Assembly: GCF_002095435.2 (NCBI RefSeq)
Contig: NZ_MJEJ02000053.1
Span: forward strand, 186,001-250,000
Source: Williamsia sp. 1138
GTDB taxonomy: Bacteria > Actinomycetota > Actinomycetes > Mycobacteriales > Mycobacteriaceae
DNA: 64,000 bases
Direction: 5' to 3'
Below the pieces are notes generated by a model. It was given only the letters and a program-made list of their open reading frames with translations. It did no database searches and was not told the origin of the DNA. The translations under genes were made by a program, and so were the position numbers. Position 1 is the stretch's first letter. Every line of letters starts with the position of its first letter. Below, piece by piece: positions 1-8,553 of this stretch.

Positions 1-2346
1 TACTGGGACATCGCCGCGACGCTCGACGCCGGCGCAGAGGCGACGCCACGCAGTTTCGGTGCCCGCCTGGTCAGCGTCGACGGCGATCGTGTCGCCAGTG
101 GACGCGACTTCGACTCGGTCGGAGGCCTGAAGAAGGCCGACGGCGTCGTCATCCTCGACGAGAACCGCGCGGTCGCACTCGCCGGAGGGCTGCAGGGCGC
201 CTCCATGTCGGTGTCCTCGGTCGAGGAGAAGCCGTACACCCGCAAGCCGTATGCCCCGTTCATGACGTCGACGCTGCAGCAGGAGGCGGGCCGCAAGCTG
301 CGGTTCACCTCTGACCGCACGATGCGGGTCGCGCAGCGGCTGTACGAAAACGGCTACATCACCTATATGCGTACCGACTCGACCACGCTGTCCGAGTCGG
401 CGATCACGGCGGCCCGTAATCAGGCCCGTGACCTCTATGGGGCGAACTTCGTCCATCCGACGCCGCGGCAGTACACCCGCAAGGTGAAAAACGCGCAGGA
501 GGCCCACGAGGCCATCCGGCCGGCCGGTGAGTCCTTCCGGACCCCCGGTGAGGTCGCCTCTGCATTGCAGACCGACGAGTTCCGGCTCTATGAGCTGATC
601 TGGCAGCGGACCGTCGCCTCCCAGATGGCCGACGCCCGCGGCACCACGATGAGTCTGCGGATCACCGGAGACGCGCGGACGGGGGAGACCTGCACCTTCG
701 CCGCCTCCGGTCGCACCATCACGTTCCCCGGATTCTTGTCTGCCTACGTCGAGACCGTCGACGAGCAGGCCGGTGGCACCGCCGACGACGCCGAGAGCCG
801 TCTCCCGAACCTCGTTCAGGGTCAGGCGCTGACCGCCACCGAACTGCGGCCGGACGGGCACACCACCAACCCGCCTGCGCGCTACACCGAGGCGTCGCTG
901 GTGAAGACGTTGGAGGAGTTGGGGATCGGCCGCCCGTCGACGTACGCGTCGATCATCGGCACCATCCAGGACCGCGGATACGTCCACAAGAAGGGCTCGG
1001 CGCTCGTGCCGTCCTGGATCGCGTTCGCCGTCGTCGGGCTGCTCGAGGCCTACTTCAAACGGCTTGTGGACTACGACTTCACCGCCTCGCTCGAAGACGA
1101 TCTCGACCAGATCGCCAGCGGCGCGGAGAACCGCACCAACTGGCTGACGCAGTTCTACTTCGGGCAAGAAGGCGCCGAAGGTCAGGCTGCGACCGGTCTG
1201 AAGAAGCTGGTCGGCATCAATCTCGAAGAGATCGATGCACGGACCGTGAACTCGATCCGCCTGTTCGACGACGATCAGGGCAGGCCCGTGTACGTCCGCG
1301 TCGGCCGGTTCGGTCCGTACCTCGAGCGCACCGTCACGCCTGACGGCGGCGGCGAGCCGGAGTCGCAACGAGCCAACCTGCCCGACGACATCACCCCGGA
1401 CGAGCTGACGCTCGAACTCGCCGAGAAGCTCTTCAGCACCCCGCAGGAGGGCCGTACCCTCGGTGTCGACCCGCTCTCGGGCAACGAGATCGTGGCGAAG
1501 GAAGGCCGTTTCGGTCCGTATGTGACCGAGATCCTGCCTGATCCCGAAGACGATGGAGACGACGACGCGTCGTCGCCCGCACTCGCCCCACCGCCGGCGC
1601 CCACCCCGCTCGACGACGGCGCGACCCCGTTGGACGCTCCCTCTGGTGGCGGCGGCACCGCGACCGCGACCAAGAAGGCAACGGCCAAGAAGACCGCAAA
1701 GAAGGCTGCCAAGAAGGCCGGGCCGAAGCCGCGCACGGGGTCGTTGTTCAAGTCGATGGAGATCGGTTCGGTCACCCTCGAGGATGCGCTGAAGCTGCTG
1801 TCGCTGCCCCGGATCGTCGGCCAGGATGCCGAAGGTCAGGAGATCACCGCCCAGAACGGCCGGTATGGTCCGTACCTCAAGCGCGGCACCGACTCCCGGT
1901 CGCTGACGAGCGAGGATCAGATCTTCGACATCACCCTCGAAGAGGCGCTGAAGATCTACTCCGAGCCCAAGCGTCGCGGTCGTGCGGCCGCCGCGCCGCC
2001 GCTGCGGGAACTGGGTAAGGACCCGGTGTCGGAGGCCCCGATGGTGATCAAGGACGGCCGATTCGGTCCGTACGTCACCGACGGTGAAACCAACGCCAGC
2101 CTGCGCAAGGACGACGACGTGGCGTCGATCACCGACGAGCGGGCCTCTGAACTGCTGGCGGACCGGCGCGCTCGTGGGCCCGCCAAGAAGTCGGCGAGGA
2201 AGGCAGCCAAGAAGGCGCCGGCGAAGAAGGCCGCTGCCAAGAAGACCGCCGCCAAGAAGGCTCCGGCGAAGAAGGCCGCTGCCAAGAAGACGACCGCCAA
2301 GAAGACCGCAGCCAAGAAGACCCCGCCGAAGAAGTCGACGGACTAG
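1..2346 (+). CDS. topA: DNA topoisomerase I, 5' end missing
   Basis: Type IA topoisomerase that relaxes negative supercoils by nicking and passing single strands. The frame is open from base 1, so the N-terminal Toprim domain lies outside the window. The active-site region YITYMRTDSTTLS (around base 355-390) carries the tyrosine that becomes covalently joined to DNA. Four zinc-free Topo_C repeats are marked by GRFGPY or GRYGPY. Two lysine/alanine-rich segments follow: one internal (bases 1665-1735) and a longer C-terminal tail (bases 2180-2343) built from repeated KKA/KKT units; basic tails of this kind help processivity in mycobacterial TopA. The tail contains a 29-bp near-duplicate at 2218 and 2263. 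The neighbours (cyclase, then holB) match the order recalled around M. tuberculosis Rv3644c-Rv3646c. Confidence 0.97.
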   Translation, partial: YWDIAATLDAGAEATPRSFGARLVSVDGDRVASGRDFDSVGGLKKADGVVILDENRAVALAGGLQGASMSVSSVEEKPYTRKPYAPFMTSTLQQEAGRKLRFTSDRTMRVAQRLYENGYITYMRTDSTTLSESAITAARNQARDLYGANFVHPTPRQYTRKVKNAQEAHEAIRPAGESFRTPGEVASALQTDEFRLYELIWQRTVASQMADARGTTMSLRITGDARTGETCTFAASGRTITFPGFLSAYVETVDEQAGGTADDAESRLPNLVQGQALTATELRPDGHTTNPPARYTEASLVKTLEELGIGRPSTYASIIGTIQDRGYVHKKGSALVPSWIAFAVVGLLEAYFKRLVDYDFTASLEDDLDQIASGAENRTNWLTQFYFGQEGAEGQAATGLKKLVGINLEEIDARTVNSIRLFDDDQGRPVYVRVGRFGPYLERTVTPDGGGEPESQRANLPDDITPDELTLELAEKLFSTPQEGRTLGVDPLSGNEIVAKEGRFGPYVTEILPDPEDDGDDDASSPALAPPPAPTPLDDGATPLDAPSGGGGTATATKKATAKKTAKKAAKKAGPKPRTGSLFKSMEIGSVTLEDALKLLSLPRIVGQDAEGQEITAQNGRYGPYLKRGTDSRSLTSEDQIFDITLEEALKIYSEPKRRGRAAAAPPLRELGKDPVSEAPMVIKDGRFGPYVTDGETNASLRKDDDVASITDERASELLADRRARGPAKKSARKAAKKAPAKKAAAKKTAAKKAPAKKAAAKKTTAKKTAAKKTPPKKSTD

Positions 2347-2350
2347 GTTC

Positions 2351-3919
2351 TCAGACGTCGACCTCGTATTTGGGCCTGGCCAAGCGGGTTTCGATGCCGC
2401 GTCCGCGTAGCTCGATGCCCTCGCCGATATCCCAGTGGGACGCTTCCTCGGACGAGGCCAGGTACACGGCGCGGGCCGAACCGAGGACTCGGCTCGGCTC
2501 GAACTTGGCCAGATCGGTCAGCCGGGCGGCCTCGTTGACCGGGTCGCCGATGACGGTGTACTCGAGGCGCTGTTGCGAACCGATGTGCCCGGCGATGGCT
2601 TTGCCCGCCGACACCCCGATGCCGACGTCGGTGTCGCCGAGCGCGGCGTCGAGTTCCTGACGCAGCGTCCGCGCCGCGGCGAGCGCCTGGCCTGCGAAGT
2701 CTTCCTGGTCGAGCGGGGCTCCAAAGATGGCGAGCGCCGCGTCACCCTGGAACTTGTTGACGAATCCGCCGTGCCTGCCGACCACGTCGACGATCACTCG
2801 GAAGAACTCGTTGAGCAGGTTGACGACGTCGCGCGGTGGTCGGTTGACGGCGAGGCGGGTCGAGCCGACGATGTCGACGAACAGCACCCCGACGTAGCGT
2901 TCCTCGCCGCCGAGCTCGGTGCCGATCTCGATGGCGCGGCGGGCCACGTCCTCACCCACGTAGCGGCCGAACAGGTTGCGGAGCTGCTGACGCTCCCGCA
3001 CGTCGGCGACCATCTCGTTGAAGCCGGCCTGCAGCAGACCCAGGTCGCTGCCGTCGTAGATGCGGACCGAGGTGTCGAGGTTGCCCTCGCGCACCTCGTG
3101 CTGCGCCAGCCGCAGTTGCTTGATGGGGTCGGCGATGGCCGAGACCAGACGCACCAGCCCGATCGATCCGAACGCCAGAGCCGCACCCGCCATCCACAGG
3201 ATGGGGCGCTGCAGCCCGGCGGCGTCGGTGTCGATGACGCCGATCTGCTGCCCGACGACGAGGGCGATGATCACGGCCAGCGGCGCGGCCACGCTGATCA
3301 CCCAGAAGAGGATGATGCGCTGGGTGACGCTGGGTGCGGTGGCGTCTTCGGGATTGTTGGCCATGGCCGCCACGGTGATCGGGCGGAGCACCTTCTCGGA
3401 CTGCATGTACCCCAGGACGCACGTGACGAGCGCGCCGACGAACGACCCGAGCGCCACGACCAGCGCGGTGCGACCGGACTGGGAAAGGCTCAGCAAGGAG
3501 AAGACCGCGCCGCCGACCAGCCAGAGGGCGCCGTGGACGATCATCAGGAGCAACGGCAGGCGCAGGGCCCGGCGGCGCGCACTCTCGTTGTCCAGGCGCG
3601 ATCGGCGCCGGTGCCAGACCAACACCGGCAACGAGAGCCGGATCGTGGCGTAGCCGCTGACGATGCCCGCGATGACCAGGTAGAGAACGAAGATGGTTTG
3701 TCCGACGCCGCTGATCTCCGACAGGCTCACGGAGGTCTGGGCCGGCAGGCCGAAACGGAGGAAAGCGAAGGTGAACAGGGCGCCGGCAACGTTCGCGCGG
3801 AGCATGTCGAGAGCCAGCACAGGCCACGGAGTGCGCACCAACCAGCGCAACAAGTGCCAGGTGCGCTGTAGCTGCGACTGTCTCTCGACCACGTGAACAC
3901 GGTAGCTGCCTGCTTGCAA
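2351..3919 (-). CDS. Membrane class III adenylate cyclase with HAMP domain
   Basis: Predicted cyclase making cAMP from ATP at the cytoplasmic face of the membrane, similar to M. tuberculosis Rv3645. The first 255 or so residues hold about six hydrophobic helices. A HAMP-type linker follows (IADPIKQLRLAQHEV) and then a class III catalytic domain (about 340-510). Key residues are visible: the two metal-binding aspartates in LFVDIVGST and FQGDAALAIF, the substrate lysine just before it in NKFQGD (which favours ATP over GTP), and the transition-state pair in NEAAR. The start used here is a TTG with no clear ribosome-binding site; a GTG at 3892 is an alternative. It converges on topA with only four bases between the stops. 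Confidence 0.9.
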   Translation of the reverse strand: MQAGSYRVHVVERQSQLQRTWHLLRWLVRTPWPVLALDMLRANVAGALFTFAFLRFGLPAQTSVSLSEISGVGQTIFVLYLVIAGIVSGYATIRLSLPVLVWHRRRSRLDNESARRRALRLPLLLMIVHGALWLVGGAVFSLLSLSQSGRTALVVALGSFVGALVTCVLGYMQSEKVLRPITVAAMANNPEDATAPSVTQRIILFWVISVAAPLAVIIALVVGQQIGVIDTDAAGLQRPILWMAGAALAFGSIGLVRLVSAIADPIKQLRLAQHEVREGNLDTSVRIYDGSDLGLLQAGFNEMVADVRERQQLRNLFGRYVGEDVARRAIEIGTELGGEERYVGVLFVDIVGSTRLAVNRPPRDVVNLLNEFFRVIVDVVGRHGGFVNKFQGDAALAIFGAPLDQEDFAGQALAAARTLRQELDAALGDTDVGIGVSAGKAIAGHIGSQQRLEYTVIGDPVNEAARLTDLAKFEPSRVLGSARAVYLASSEEASHWDIGEGIELRGRGIETRLARPKYEVDV

Positions 3920-3961
3920 GAGTTAAACACGGCTGTCGGAGGGTGCAGATAGGCTTGACCT

Positions 3962-5206
3962 GTGACAACAGTGTTCGATCGACTGGTCGGCCAGCCGGAT
4001 GTGGTGGGAGAACTCACAGTCGCGTCTGTCGCCGCAGCTCATTTGGCCGCTTCCCGTGATCTGGAAGCTCACGGTGGGACGCCGGACGACGGCCCGAGAC
4101 ATGGCTCCTCGGCGATGACGCACGCGTGGCTCTTCACCGGTCCGCCGGGTTCAGGACGCTCGGTGGCGGCTCAGTGCTTCGCTGCGGCCCTGCAGTGTGA
4201 GGTGGCCGATGCGCCCGGATGCGGCCGCTGCCACGCCTGCACGACCGTGATGGCGGGAACCCACGCGGATGTTCGTCGGATCGTGCCCCAGGGTCTGTCC
4301 ATCTCCGTCAAGGAGATGCGCGCGGTGGTGCAGACGGCTGCGCGCCGTCCCAGCGTGGGCCGCTGGCAGGTCGTGGTCATCGAAGATGCCGACCGGCTCA
4401 CCGAAGGCGCGGCCAATGCTCTGCTGAAAGCGGTCGAGGAGCCGCCCCCTCGCACCGTGTTTCTCTTGTGTGCGCCGAGCGTCGACCCCGAGGACATCGC
4501 GGTGACCCTGCGGTCTCGGTGCCGGCATGTGGCGTTGACGATGCCCTCGGTCTCGGCGATCGCCGAGGTTCTCATCGGCAACGACGGCATCGACCCCGAG
4601 ATGGCCCGTTGGGCGGCGTCGATCTGCGGCGGCCACGTAGGACGGGCCCGGCGGCTGGCGACAGACGAGGAGTCGCGGGAGCAACGCAAACAGGCCCTGG
4701 GGGTCGCGAGGGCCGCCACCAGGGATGCCACCGCGTATGCGGCCGCCGAGGCGCTGGTGAAGACCGCGACCGACGCGGCGAAAGCGATCAGTGCGCGACT
4801 CGACGAGGCAGAGACCGAGGAGATGCGGACATCCCTGGGCGCCGGAGGTACCGGCAAGGGCGCGGGCGGGGCGCTTCGGGGATCGGCCGGCATCCTCAAA
4901 GAACTCGAGCGCCGGCAGAAGTCGAGAGAGACGCGCACCGGTCGAGATCTGCTCGATCGAGCCCTGGTCGACCTCGCGGCGCTGTTCCGCGACGCGCTGG
5001 CCGCGTCCTTCGGGTCGCCGGTGGCCGCGATGCACCCGGACATGTCCGAGCAGACCGTCGCCATGGCCGGCTACGCACGTCCTGAGGAACTGCTGGCGTG
5101 CGTGGAGGCGGTACTGCAGTGCCGAGAAGCGCTGGGCTTCAACGTCAAGCCGAAGTTCGCCGTCGACGCGATGGTGGCGGAGATCGGTCTGGCGCTGCGC
5201 CACTGA
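3962..5206 (+). CDS. holB: DNA polymerase III subunit delta-prime
   Basis: Clamp-loader subunit of the replicative polymerase. It has an AAA+ fold of about 414 residues, slightly longer than M. tuberculosis Rv3644c as recalled. It shows a P-loop variant (GPPGSGRS), a four-cysteine zinc module just after it (C-x7-C-x2-C-x2-C around bases 4196-4245), the D-E-x-x type motif region EDADRLTEGAANALLKAVEEPP and the sensor motif LRSRCRH. The start is GTG, with MTTVFDRLVGQ matching the usual N terminus. It is divergent from the cyclase gene, 42 bp away. Confidence 0.93.
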   Translation: MTTVFDRLVGQPDVVGELTVASVAAAHLAASRDLEAHGGTPDDGPRHGSSAMTHAWLFTGPPGSGRSVAAQCFAAALQCEVADAPGCGRCHACTTVMAGTHADVRRIVPQGLSISVKEMRAVVQTAARRPSVGRWQVVVIEDADRLTEGAANALLKAVEEPPPRTVFLLCAPSVDPEDIAVTLRSRCRHVALTMPSVSAIAEVLIGNDGIDPEMARWAASICGGHVGRARRLATDEESREQRKQALGVARAATRDATAYAAAEALVKTATDAAKAISARLDEAETEEMRTSLGAGGTGKGAGGALRGSAGILKELERRQKSRETRTGRDLLDRALVDLAALFRDALAASFGSPVAAMHPDMSEQTVAMAGYARPEELLACVEAVLQCREALGFNVKPKFAVDAMVAEIGLALRH

Positions 5207-5234
5207 CGTGCGTGGGTTGGGAAGTCGGACCGGG

Positions 5235-6125
5235 TCAGCTGAACAGGGCGAGGGCGTCGCCGAACATTCCCTGGCTTTCGATGACCATGGAGTTCTCATC
5301 GGGGTCGATGCGGGTGATCTGCTGTACCTGATCGCCGTACCAGAAGTAGGTGTGCGGGCTGATGTTGCCGCCCGGGGCCTCGGCGACCTGTCCGAGGGTG
5401 TAGCCCACCATCTCCTTCACCGCGAGGGTGGACTTGAGGTTGGTGACGGGGTGCACCATGAGCAGGTGGCGGTGCGGGACGCTGAACACCACGCCGTGCT
5501 CGGCCTCCCCGAGTTCGGTAGCGATGATCCGCCGCATGTTCAGCGCTTTGGTGGCTATGAAGAACGAGTCGCCGACCAGTGCTGTGATCCCCGGCGTGCC
5601 GTCGATCGGGATCTGTTGGGTGGCATAGGGTTCGGCGTCGGTATTGCGCTGGCCGGCCTGGTAGAGCAGGTCGAGGTCGCGGCCCTGCAGGCTGCTGTCG
5701 GTGAGGGTCTCGACGGTGGTCGGCAGGTCGCGGCACAGGTGGGTGACCAGGTCGTCGCTGAACCGGCGGGCGTACGTCATCGACAGCTGTGGGTCGGCGC
5801 CCACCTCGACGGGCTGAAGCCGGGTACGGACTTCGGTCAGCAGGTCGGGCTCGGACAATTCCTCGGCGTCGGGGGCCGAGCGCCCTTCCAGATGCCTGGC
5901 GAAATGTGTCCCGATGTGCGCGGACCATCCGCTCTCGGGGAGGGTCCGGCAGGCGGCGACGAGGTTCTGCAAGAAGTAGCGCTCGCCGTCGGGGCCCAGC
6001 AAGAACACGTCCCCGTACTCGGGGTCGTCGACGGCCTCGACCTCGATACCGAGATCCCGGAGCGCCCTCGTCGCCAGTGCGATGACCGCGCGTTCGGTGT
6101 CCTCGGGTGCCGTGCGTTTCGTCAT
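5235..6125 (-). CDS. Conserved hypothetical protein, 296 residues
   Basis: I do not recognise a named family. The ATG at 6125 is chosen because GGAGG lies seven bases upstream; a longer frame to 6224 would overlap the MarR gene. The protein is soluble, acidic and without membrane segments or a signal peptide. It contains a Y-F-L-Q-N segment (residues about 40-45), the motif VFSVPHRHLLMVHPV (about 205-220) and the C-terminal pattern SPHTYFWYGDQVQQI. The length and the alternating hydrophobic pattern suggest a two-domain alpha/beta protein. It sits between holB and a marR gene transcribed in the same direction, 20 bp downstream of the latter, so the two may form an operon. No function is proposed. 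Confidence 0.75.
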   Translation of the reverse strand: MTKRTAPEDTERAVIALATRALRDLGIEVEAVDDPEYGDVFLLGPDGERYFLQNLVAACRTLPESGWSAHIGTHFARHLEGRSAPDAEELSEPDLLTEVRTRLQPVEVGADPQLSMTYARRFSDDLVTHLCRDLPTTVETLTDSSLQGRDLDLLYQAGQRNTDAEPYATQQIPIDGTPGITALVGDSFFIATKALNMRRIIATELGEAEHGVVFSVPHRHLLMVHPVTNLKSTLAVKEMVGYTLGQVAEAPGGNISPHTYFWYGDQVQQITRIDPDENSMVIESQGMFGDALALFS

Positions 6126-6145
6126 CGAACCTCCATGTGGCAACC

Positions 6146-6574
6146 CTACTGATCGGCAGCCGCCACCTCCTTCAGGCAGTTCGTGAACTCGAGGTAGCGG
6201 TTGCGGCCGAGCCGCTGCTGCCACTGCGCCTCGACCGCGGCCATCGCGGTAGCCGTCCGGGACTTCATCGCGGCACCTGCTGCGGTGGGGGTGACCAGTG
6301 TGGCGCGACGGTCCGCAGGATCTCGAATTGAGCTGACGAAACCGTGCGTCTCGAGGTGTGCAAGTAGCTGGGAAACGCCCTGCCGGGTGATCCGGCTCCG
6401 ATCGGCGAGCGCGCTGGGCCGGGTTCCGTGGTCGTCGACCGAGTCGAGTAAGCGCAGATGGGACACCCGCAGAGGGGCAATGGATCCCATCTGCCCCTGG
6501 AGGTCGATCCGAAATCGCTCGAAGGCGCCACTCATCAACTCGGCGAGGTGAGGTGGCCCGTGCTCTTGTGCCAT
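6146..6574 (-). CDS. MarR-family transcriptional regulator
   Basis: Predicted winged-helix repressor of about 142 residues, the usual MarR length. The recognition-helix region reads RPSALADRSRITRQGVSQLLAHLETHGFV (about 50-78), followed by the wing DPADRRATLVTPT typical of the family. The ATG at 6574 (MAQEHGPP) is preferred over an in-frame TTG at 6598, because the longer version would begin inside the AT-rich promoter region. It is divergent from an aminoglycoside-phosphotransferase-like gene, which is its most likely target together with itself. Its ligand is unknown. Confidence 0.88.
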   Translation of the reverse strand: MAQEHGPPHLAELMSGAFERFRIDLQGQMGSIAPLRVSHLRLLDSVDDHGTRPSALADRSRITRQGVSQLLAHLETHGFVSSIRDPADRRATLVTPTAAGAAMKSRTATAMAAVEAQWQQRLGRNRYLEFTNCLKEVAAADQ

Positions 6575-6631
6575 GTAGTCAACATACTTTATTATCAACT
6601 TAGTTTACCAATTTCGTACTGGGGGCCCGCG
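6575..6631. promoter_or_regulatory. AT-rich divergent promoter/operator between marR and APH-like gene
   Basis: This 57-bp gap is far more AT-rich than its surroundings. It carries two direct half-sites, TCAACATACTT (6580-6590) and TCAACTTAGTT (6595-6605), spaced about 15 bp apart, which is about one and a half helical turns. TATTAT and GATAAT stretches could act as -10 boxes in either direction. Assignment to the adjacent MarR protein is inference from position. Confidence 0.5.
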
Positions 6632-7711
6632 ATGATCGAGATGCCGACGCCGACCGATCACACGCTGCAGACTGTGGCTGCCCAACTCGGGATCGGTGAC
6701 TGTTCGACCTATGAATGTCGGCCGCTCGATGTCGACGTGGAAGCGCCCGGGACCGCAGGATTGTGGCGGGCTCGCCTGAACGGTGACCGCGGAGAGGGAA
6801 CCGCCGTCGTCAAGTTGCTCCGACACCCCCGGGACTGGCCGATCCTGGCCCAACTCCCGCCGGACGCCCAGGCCATGTTCATCCACCAATTCCCGTGGTC
6901 GGACGACCCTGAGGTTGTGTGCGAGGTCGCCGACCTCTGCCCCGCGGGTCTGAGGACGGTGGGCCTGCTCGCCACGCAGTGGCACGGTGAGAGCCTGCGA
7001 TCGATGTGGCTGGAAGATCTCGGCGAGGTCCGGACTTTCACCGCTGCAACCGAATTCGTCACCGCAGCTCGGTTGCTGGGCGCGTTGGCGGCCCGCAGGG
7101 ACAGCGCGGGCTCGCCGTTGTCGGAGCGGTTCGACGACTCCTTCGCGCTGACGATGATCGCCCGCAACCGGGTTCAGGGTGGTGACCTGCCGCTTCTTGG
7201 GGGGCCACTGCGCGATGTGTCAGAGGATGTGATGCCGACTGACCTGGGCGATGACCTGCGCTGGGTCGGAGAGCACTTGGACGAGGTGCTCGATCGCGTT
7301 CTCCAGGTGCGTCACACCCCGGTGCACGGGGACGCCGCTCCGGACAACGTCGTCGTCGACCCCGTCGACTGGGAAGCGGTGGTGCTCATCGATCTCGCGC
7401 TGACCCCACGACATGCGCTTGGTTATGACCTGGGCCAGTTGATCTTCGGGCGCCACAGCCCCGTTGTCGGGATGGGCGCCGGCGTCATCGACTCGATCGT
7501 GGCGGCGTACCTCCTGGGCCTTCATGACGAAGGGATGGCAGTCGACCTCGAGGAGGTCTGGTTGGGCTTCGTCGGTTCGGCCCTCATTCGCAACGCGTTC
7601 GAGGTCACCACCGCGACGACGGATCGACCCACCAAGATCGCCGCCGCGCGGTACCTCGTTCGCAGGGCCATTGACCTGGGCTTGATACCGGTGCGGACCC
7701 CAGTCGGTTGA
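6632..7711 (+). CDS. Phosphotransferase of the aminoglycoside/choline kinase-like family
   Basis: Predicted small-molecule kinase with the APH fold, 359 residues. The Brenner-type catalytic motif HGDAAPDNVVV (about residue 232) and the later metal-binding aspartate in VLIDLAL are clear. The N-terminal lobe has a plausible ATP lysine in GTAVVKLLRH. The start ATG at 6632 leaves only the promoter region between it and the divergent marR gene. The substrate cannot be read from sequence; the family includes antibiotic kinases, macrolide kinases, choline and homoserine kinases. Control by MarR suggests response to a toxic or aromatic compound, but this is inference. Confidence 0.8.
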   Translation: MIEMPTPTDHTLQTVAAQLGIGDCSTYECRPLDVDVEAPGTAGLWRARLNGDRGEGTAVVKLLRHPRDWPILAQLPPDAQAMFIHQFPWSDDPEVVCEVADLCPAGLRTVGLLATQWHGESLRSMWLEDLGEVRTFTAATEFVTAARLLGALAARRDSAGSPLSERFDDSFALTMIARNRVQGGDLPLLGGPLRDVSEDVMPTDLGDDLRWVGEHLDEVLDRVLQVRHTPVHGDAAPDNVVVDPVDWEAVVLIDLALTPRHALGYDLGQLIFGRHSPVVGMGAGVIDSIVAAYLLGLHDEGMAVDLEEVWLGFVGSALIRNAFEVTTATTDRPTKIAAARYLVRRAIDLGLIPVRTPVG

Positions 7712-7717
7712 GCCGGT

Positions 7718-7747
7718 TTGGTGCTCGCCGATCGTGCTCGATAGACT
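7718..7747 (+). promoter_or_regulatory. Probable promoter of tRNA-Thr
   Basis: TTGGTG at 7718-7723 and TAGACT at 7742-7747 are separated by 18 bp and sit 24 bp before the tRNA 5' end, a normal geometry for a housekeeping sigma-factor promoter. Confidence 0.5.
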
Positions 7748-7771
7748 GGCTCTCGCTGCCTCGCGCAGCAC

Positions 7772-7847
7772 GCCGCCTTAGCTCAGTCGGTAGAGCGCTT
7801 CACTCGTAATGAAAAGGTCGCGAGTTCGATTCTCGCAGGCGGCTCCA
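7772..7847 (+). tRNA. tRNA-Thr (anticodon CGU), CCA encoded
   Basis: Cloverleaf read by eye. The acceptor stem GCCGCCT (7772-7778) pairs with AGGCGGC (7837-7843). The D stem is GCTC/GAGC, the anticodon stem is 7798-7802 with 7810-7814, and the T arm has the GTTCGAT loop. The anticodon CGT is at 7805-7807 and reads the threonine codon ACG. The CCA tail (7845-7847) is encoded. One A-C mismatch lies at the outer end of the anticodon stem. Confidence 0.96.
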
Positions 7848-7849
7848 CG

Positions 7850-7877
7850 AAAAGGCCCCCCACTGTGGGGGCCTTTT
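7850..7877 (+). terminator. Rho-independent terminator after tRNA-Thr
   Basis: Strong GC-rich hairpin: AAAAGGCCCC pairs with GGGGCCTTTT around a short loop, and the last four bases are a T run. It begins three bases after the tRNA CCA. Confidence 0.85.
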
Positions 7878-7900
7878 GGCACTCACACAAAAGCACACCG

Positions 7901-7942
7901 TTCGGTCATATGCACACGTCGCAACGTGTGCATATGACCGAA
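7901..7942. repeat. Perfect 19-bp inverted repeat, 4-nt loop
   Basis: Bases 7901-7919 are the exact reverse complement of 7924-7942, with CGCA between them. The outer half of the motif (ACGTGTGCAT) occurs a third time as a direct repeat at 7943-7952. It lies between the tRNA terminator and the 3' end of the convergent hxlR-type gene, so it may act as a terminator or mRNA 3'-end stabiliser for that gene, but it lacks a T tract. Confidence 0.8.
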
Positions 7943-7957
7943 ACGTGTGCATCTGTG

Positions 7958-8467
7958 TCAGAACGGGGTGAGCAGCGGGCGCTCGGATCGGAGGGCCATG
8001 GAGATGGGGTCTGTTCGGGTCGCCGCGCCGAGCCCTGGTCCGGGACGTACGAGCAATTCGGGCGCACCGGGCACCCCCGCGCACTGCGGACAGCGGCCGA
8101 ACTCGTCGATGTCGGTGCCGCAGGCACTATGAGAGAAAATTCGGCGGCGCCGCGTCGGATCGGATCGACCATCACCCCAGCGGATCAGTGCGTGCAGTGC
8201 CGGCCACAGGTCCAGGCCGGCGGCGGTGAGCACGTAGTCGGTGCGGCCTCCACGGGGCGCCCGTTCGAGCACTCCCGCGTCGATCAGGGCCGAAAGGCGC
8301 TGGGTCAGTACCGCTTTGGAGATGTCGAGGCGCTGCTGGAAGTCGGTGAAACGGCGGACCCCGAAGAAGCACTCGCGCAGGATGAGCATCGTCCAGCGTT
8401 CGCCGACGATTTCCAGGGCACGCGCCAGCGAGCAGTCCTGCGTGTCGTAATCGGTGCCGAGTGCCAT
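7958..8467 (-). CDS. HxlR-family transcriptional regulator
   Basis: Winged-helix regulator of 169 residues. The N terminus DTQDCSLARALEIVGERWTMLILRE is the standard HxlR opening, with a cysteine that is redox-active in several members. It continues with FTDFQQRLDISKAVLTQRLSALIDAGVLER. The C-terminal extension (ACGTDIDEFGRCPQCAG) carries two more cysteines in a C-x2-C pair and one nearby, which could bind a metal or sense oxidants. The ATG at 8467 is chosen because upstream in-frame codons would run into the divergent MFS promoter. It probably controls the divergent MFS exporter. Confidence 0.88.
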   Translation of the reverse strand: MALGTDYDTQDCSLARALEIVGERWTMLILRECFFGVRRFTDFQQRLDISKAVLTQRLSALIDAGVLERAPRGGRTDYVLTAAGLDLWPALHALIRWGDGRSDPTRRRRIFSHSACGTDIDEFGRCPQCAGVPGAPELLVRPGPGLGAATRTDPISMALRSERPLLTPF

Positions 8468-8507
8468 GGCCCGCAACTCTACACCGATGGTCTGTTCACC
8501 AGACCTT

Positions 8508-8537
8508 GTGATAACTTTTCGTGATAGTTCGGTGATC
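8508..8537. promoter_or_regulatory. Direct GTGAT repeats in hxlR-MFS divergent region
   Basis: Three GTGAT(A/C) boxes start at 8508, 8521 and 8532, and the first two are embedded in longer imperfect direct repeats (GTGATAACTTTTC and GTGATAGTTCGG). A GGTCTG/CAGACC inverted repeat lies just upstream (8489-8505). Both are candidate operators for the flanking HxlR protein. Confidence 0.4.
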
Positions 8538-8553
8538 AGACCAAAGGGCGGCC

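Noticed and set aside
2435-3871. Long plus-strand open frame (about 478 codons) inside the cyclase gene
   Set aside because: It is antisense to a gene with clear catalytic motifs and its product is low-complexity Asp/Glu/Arg/Gly; high-GC wobble bias produces such frames.
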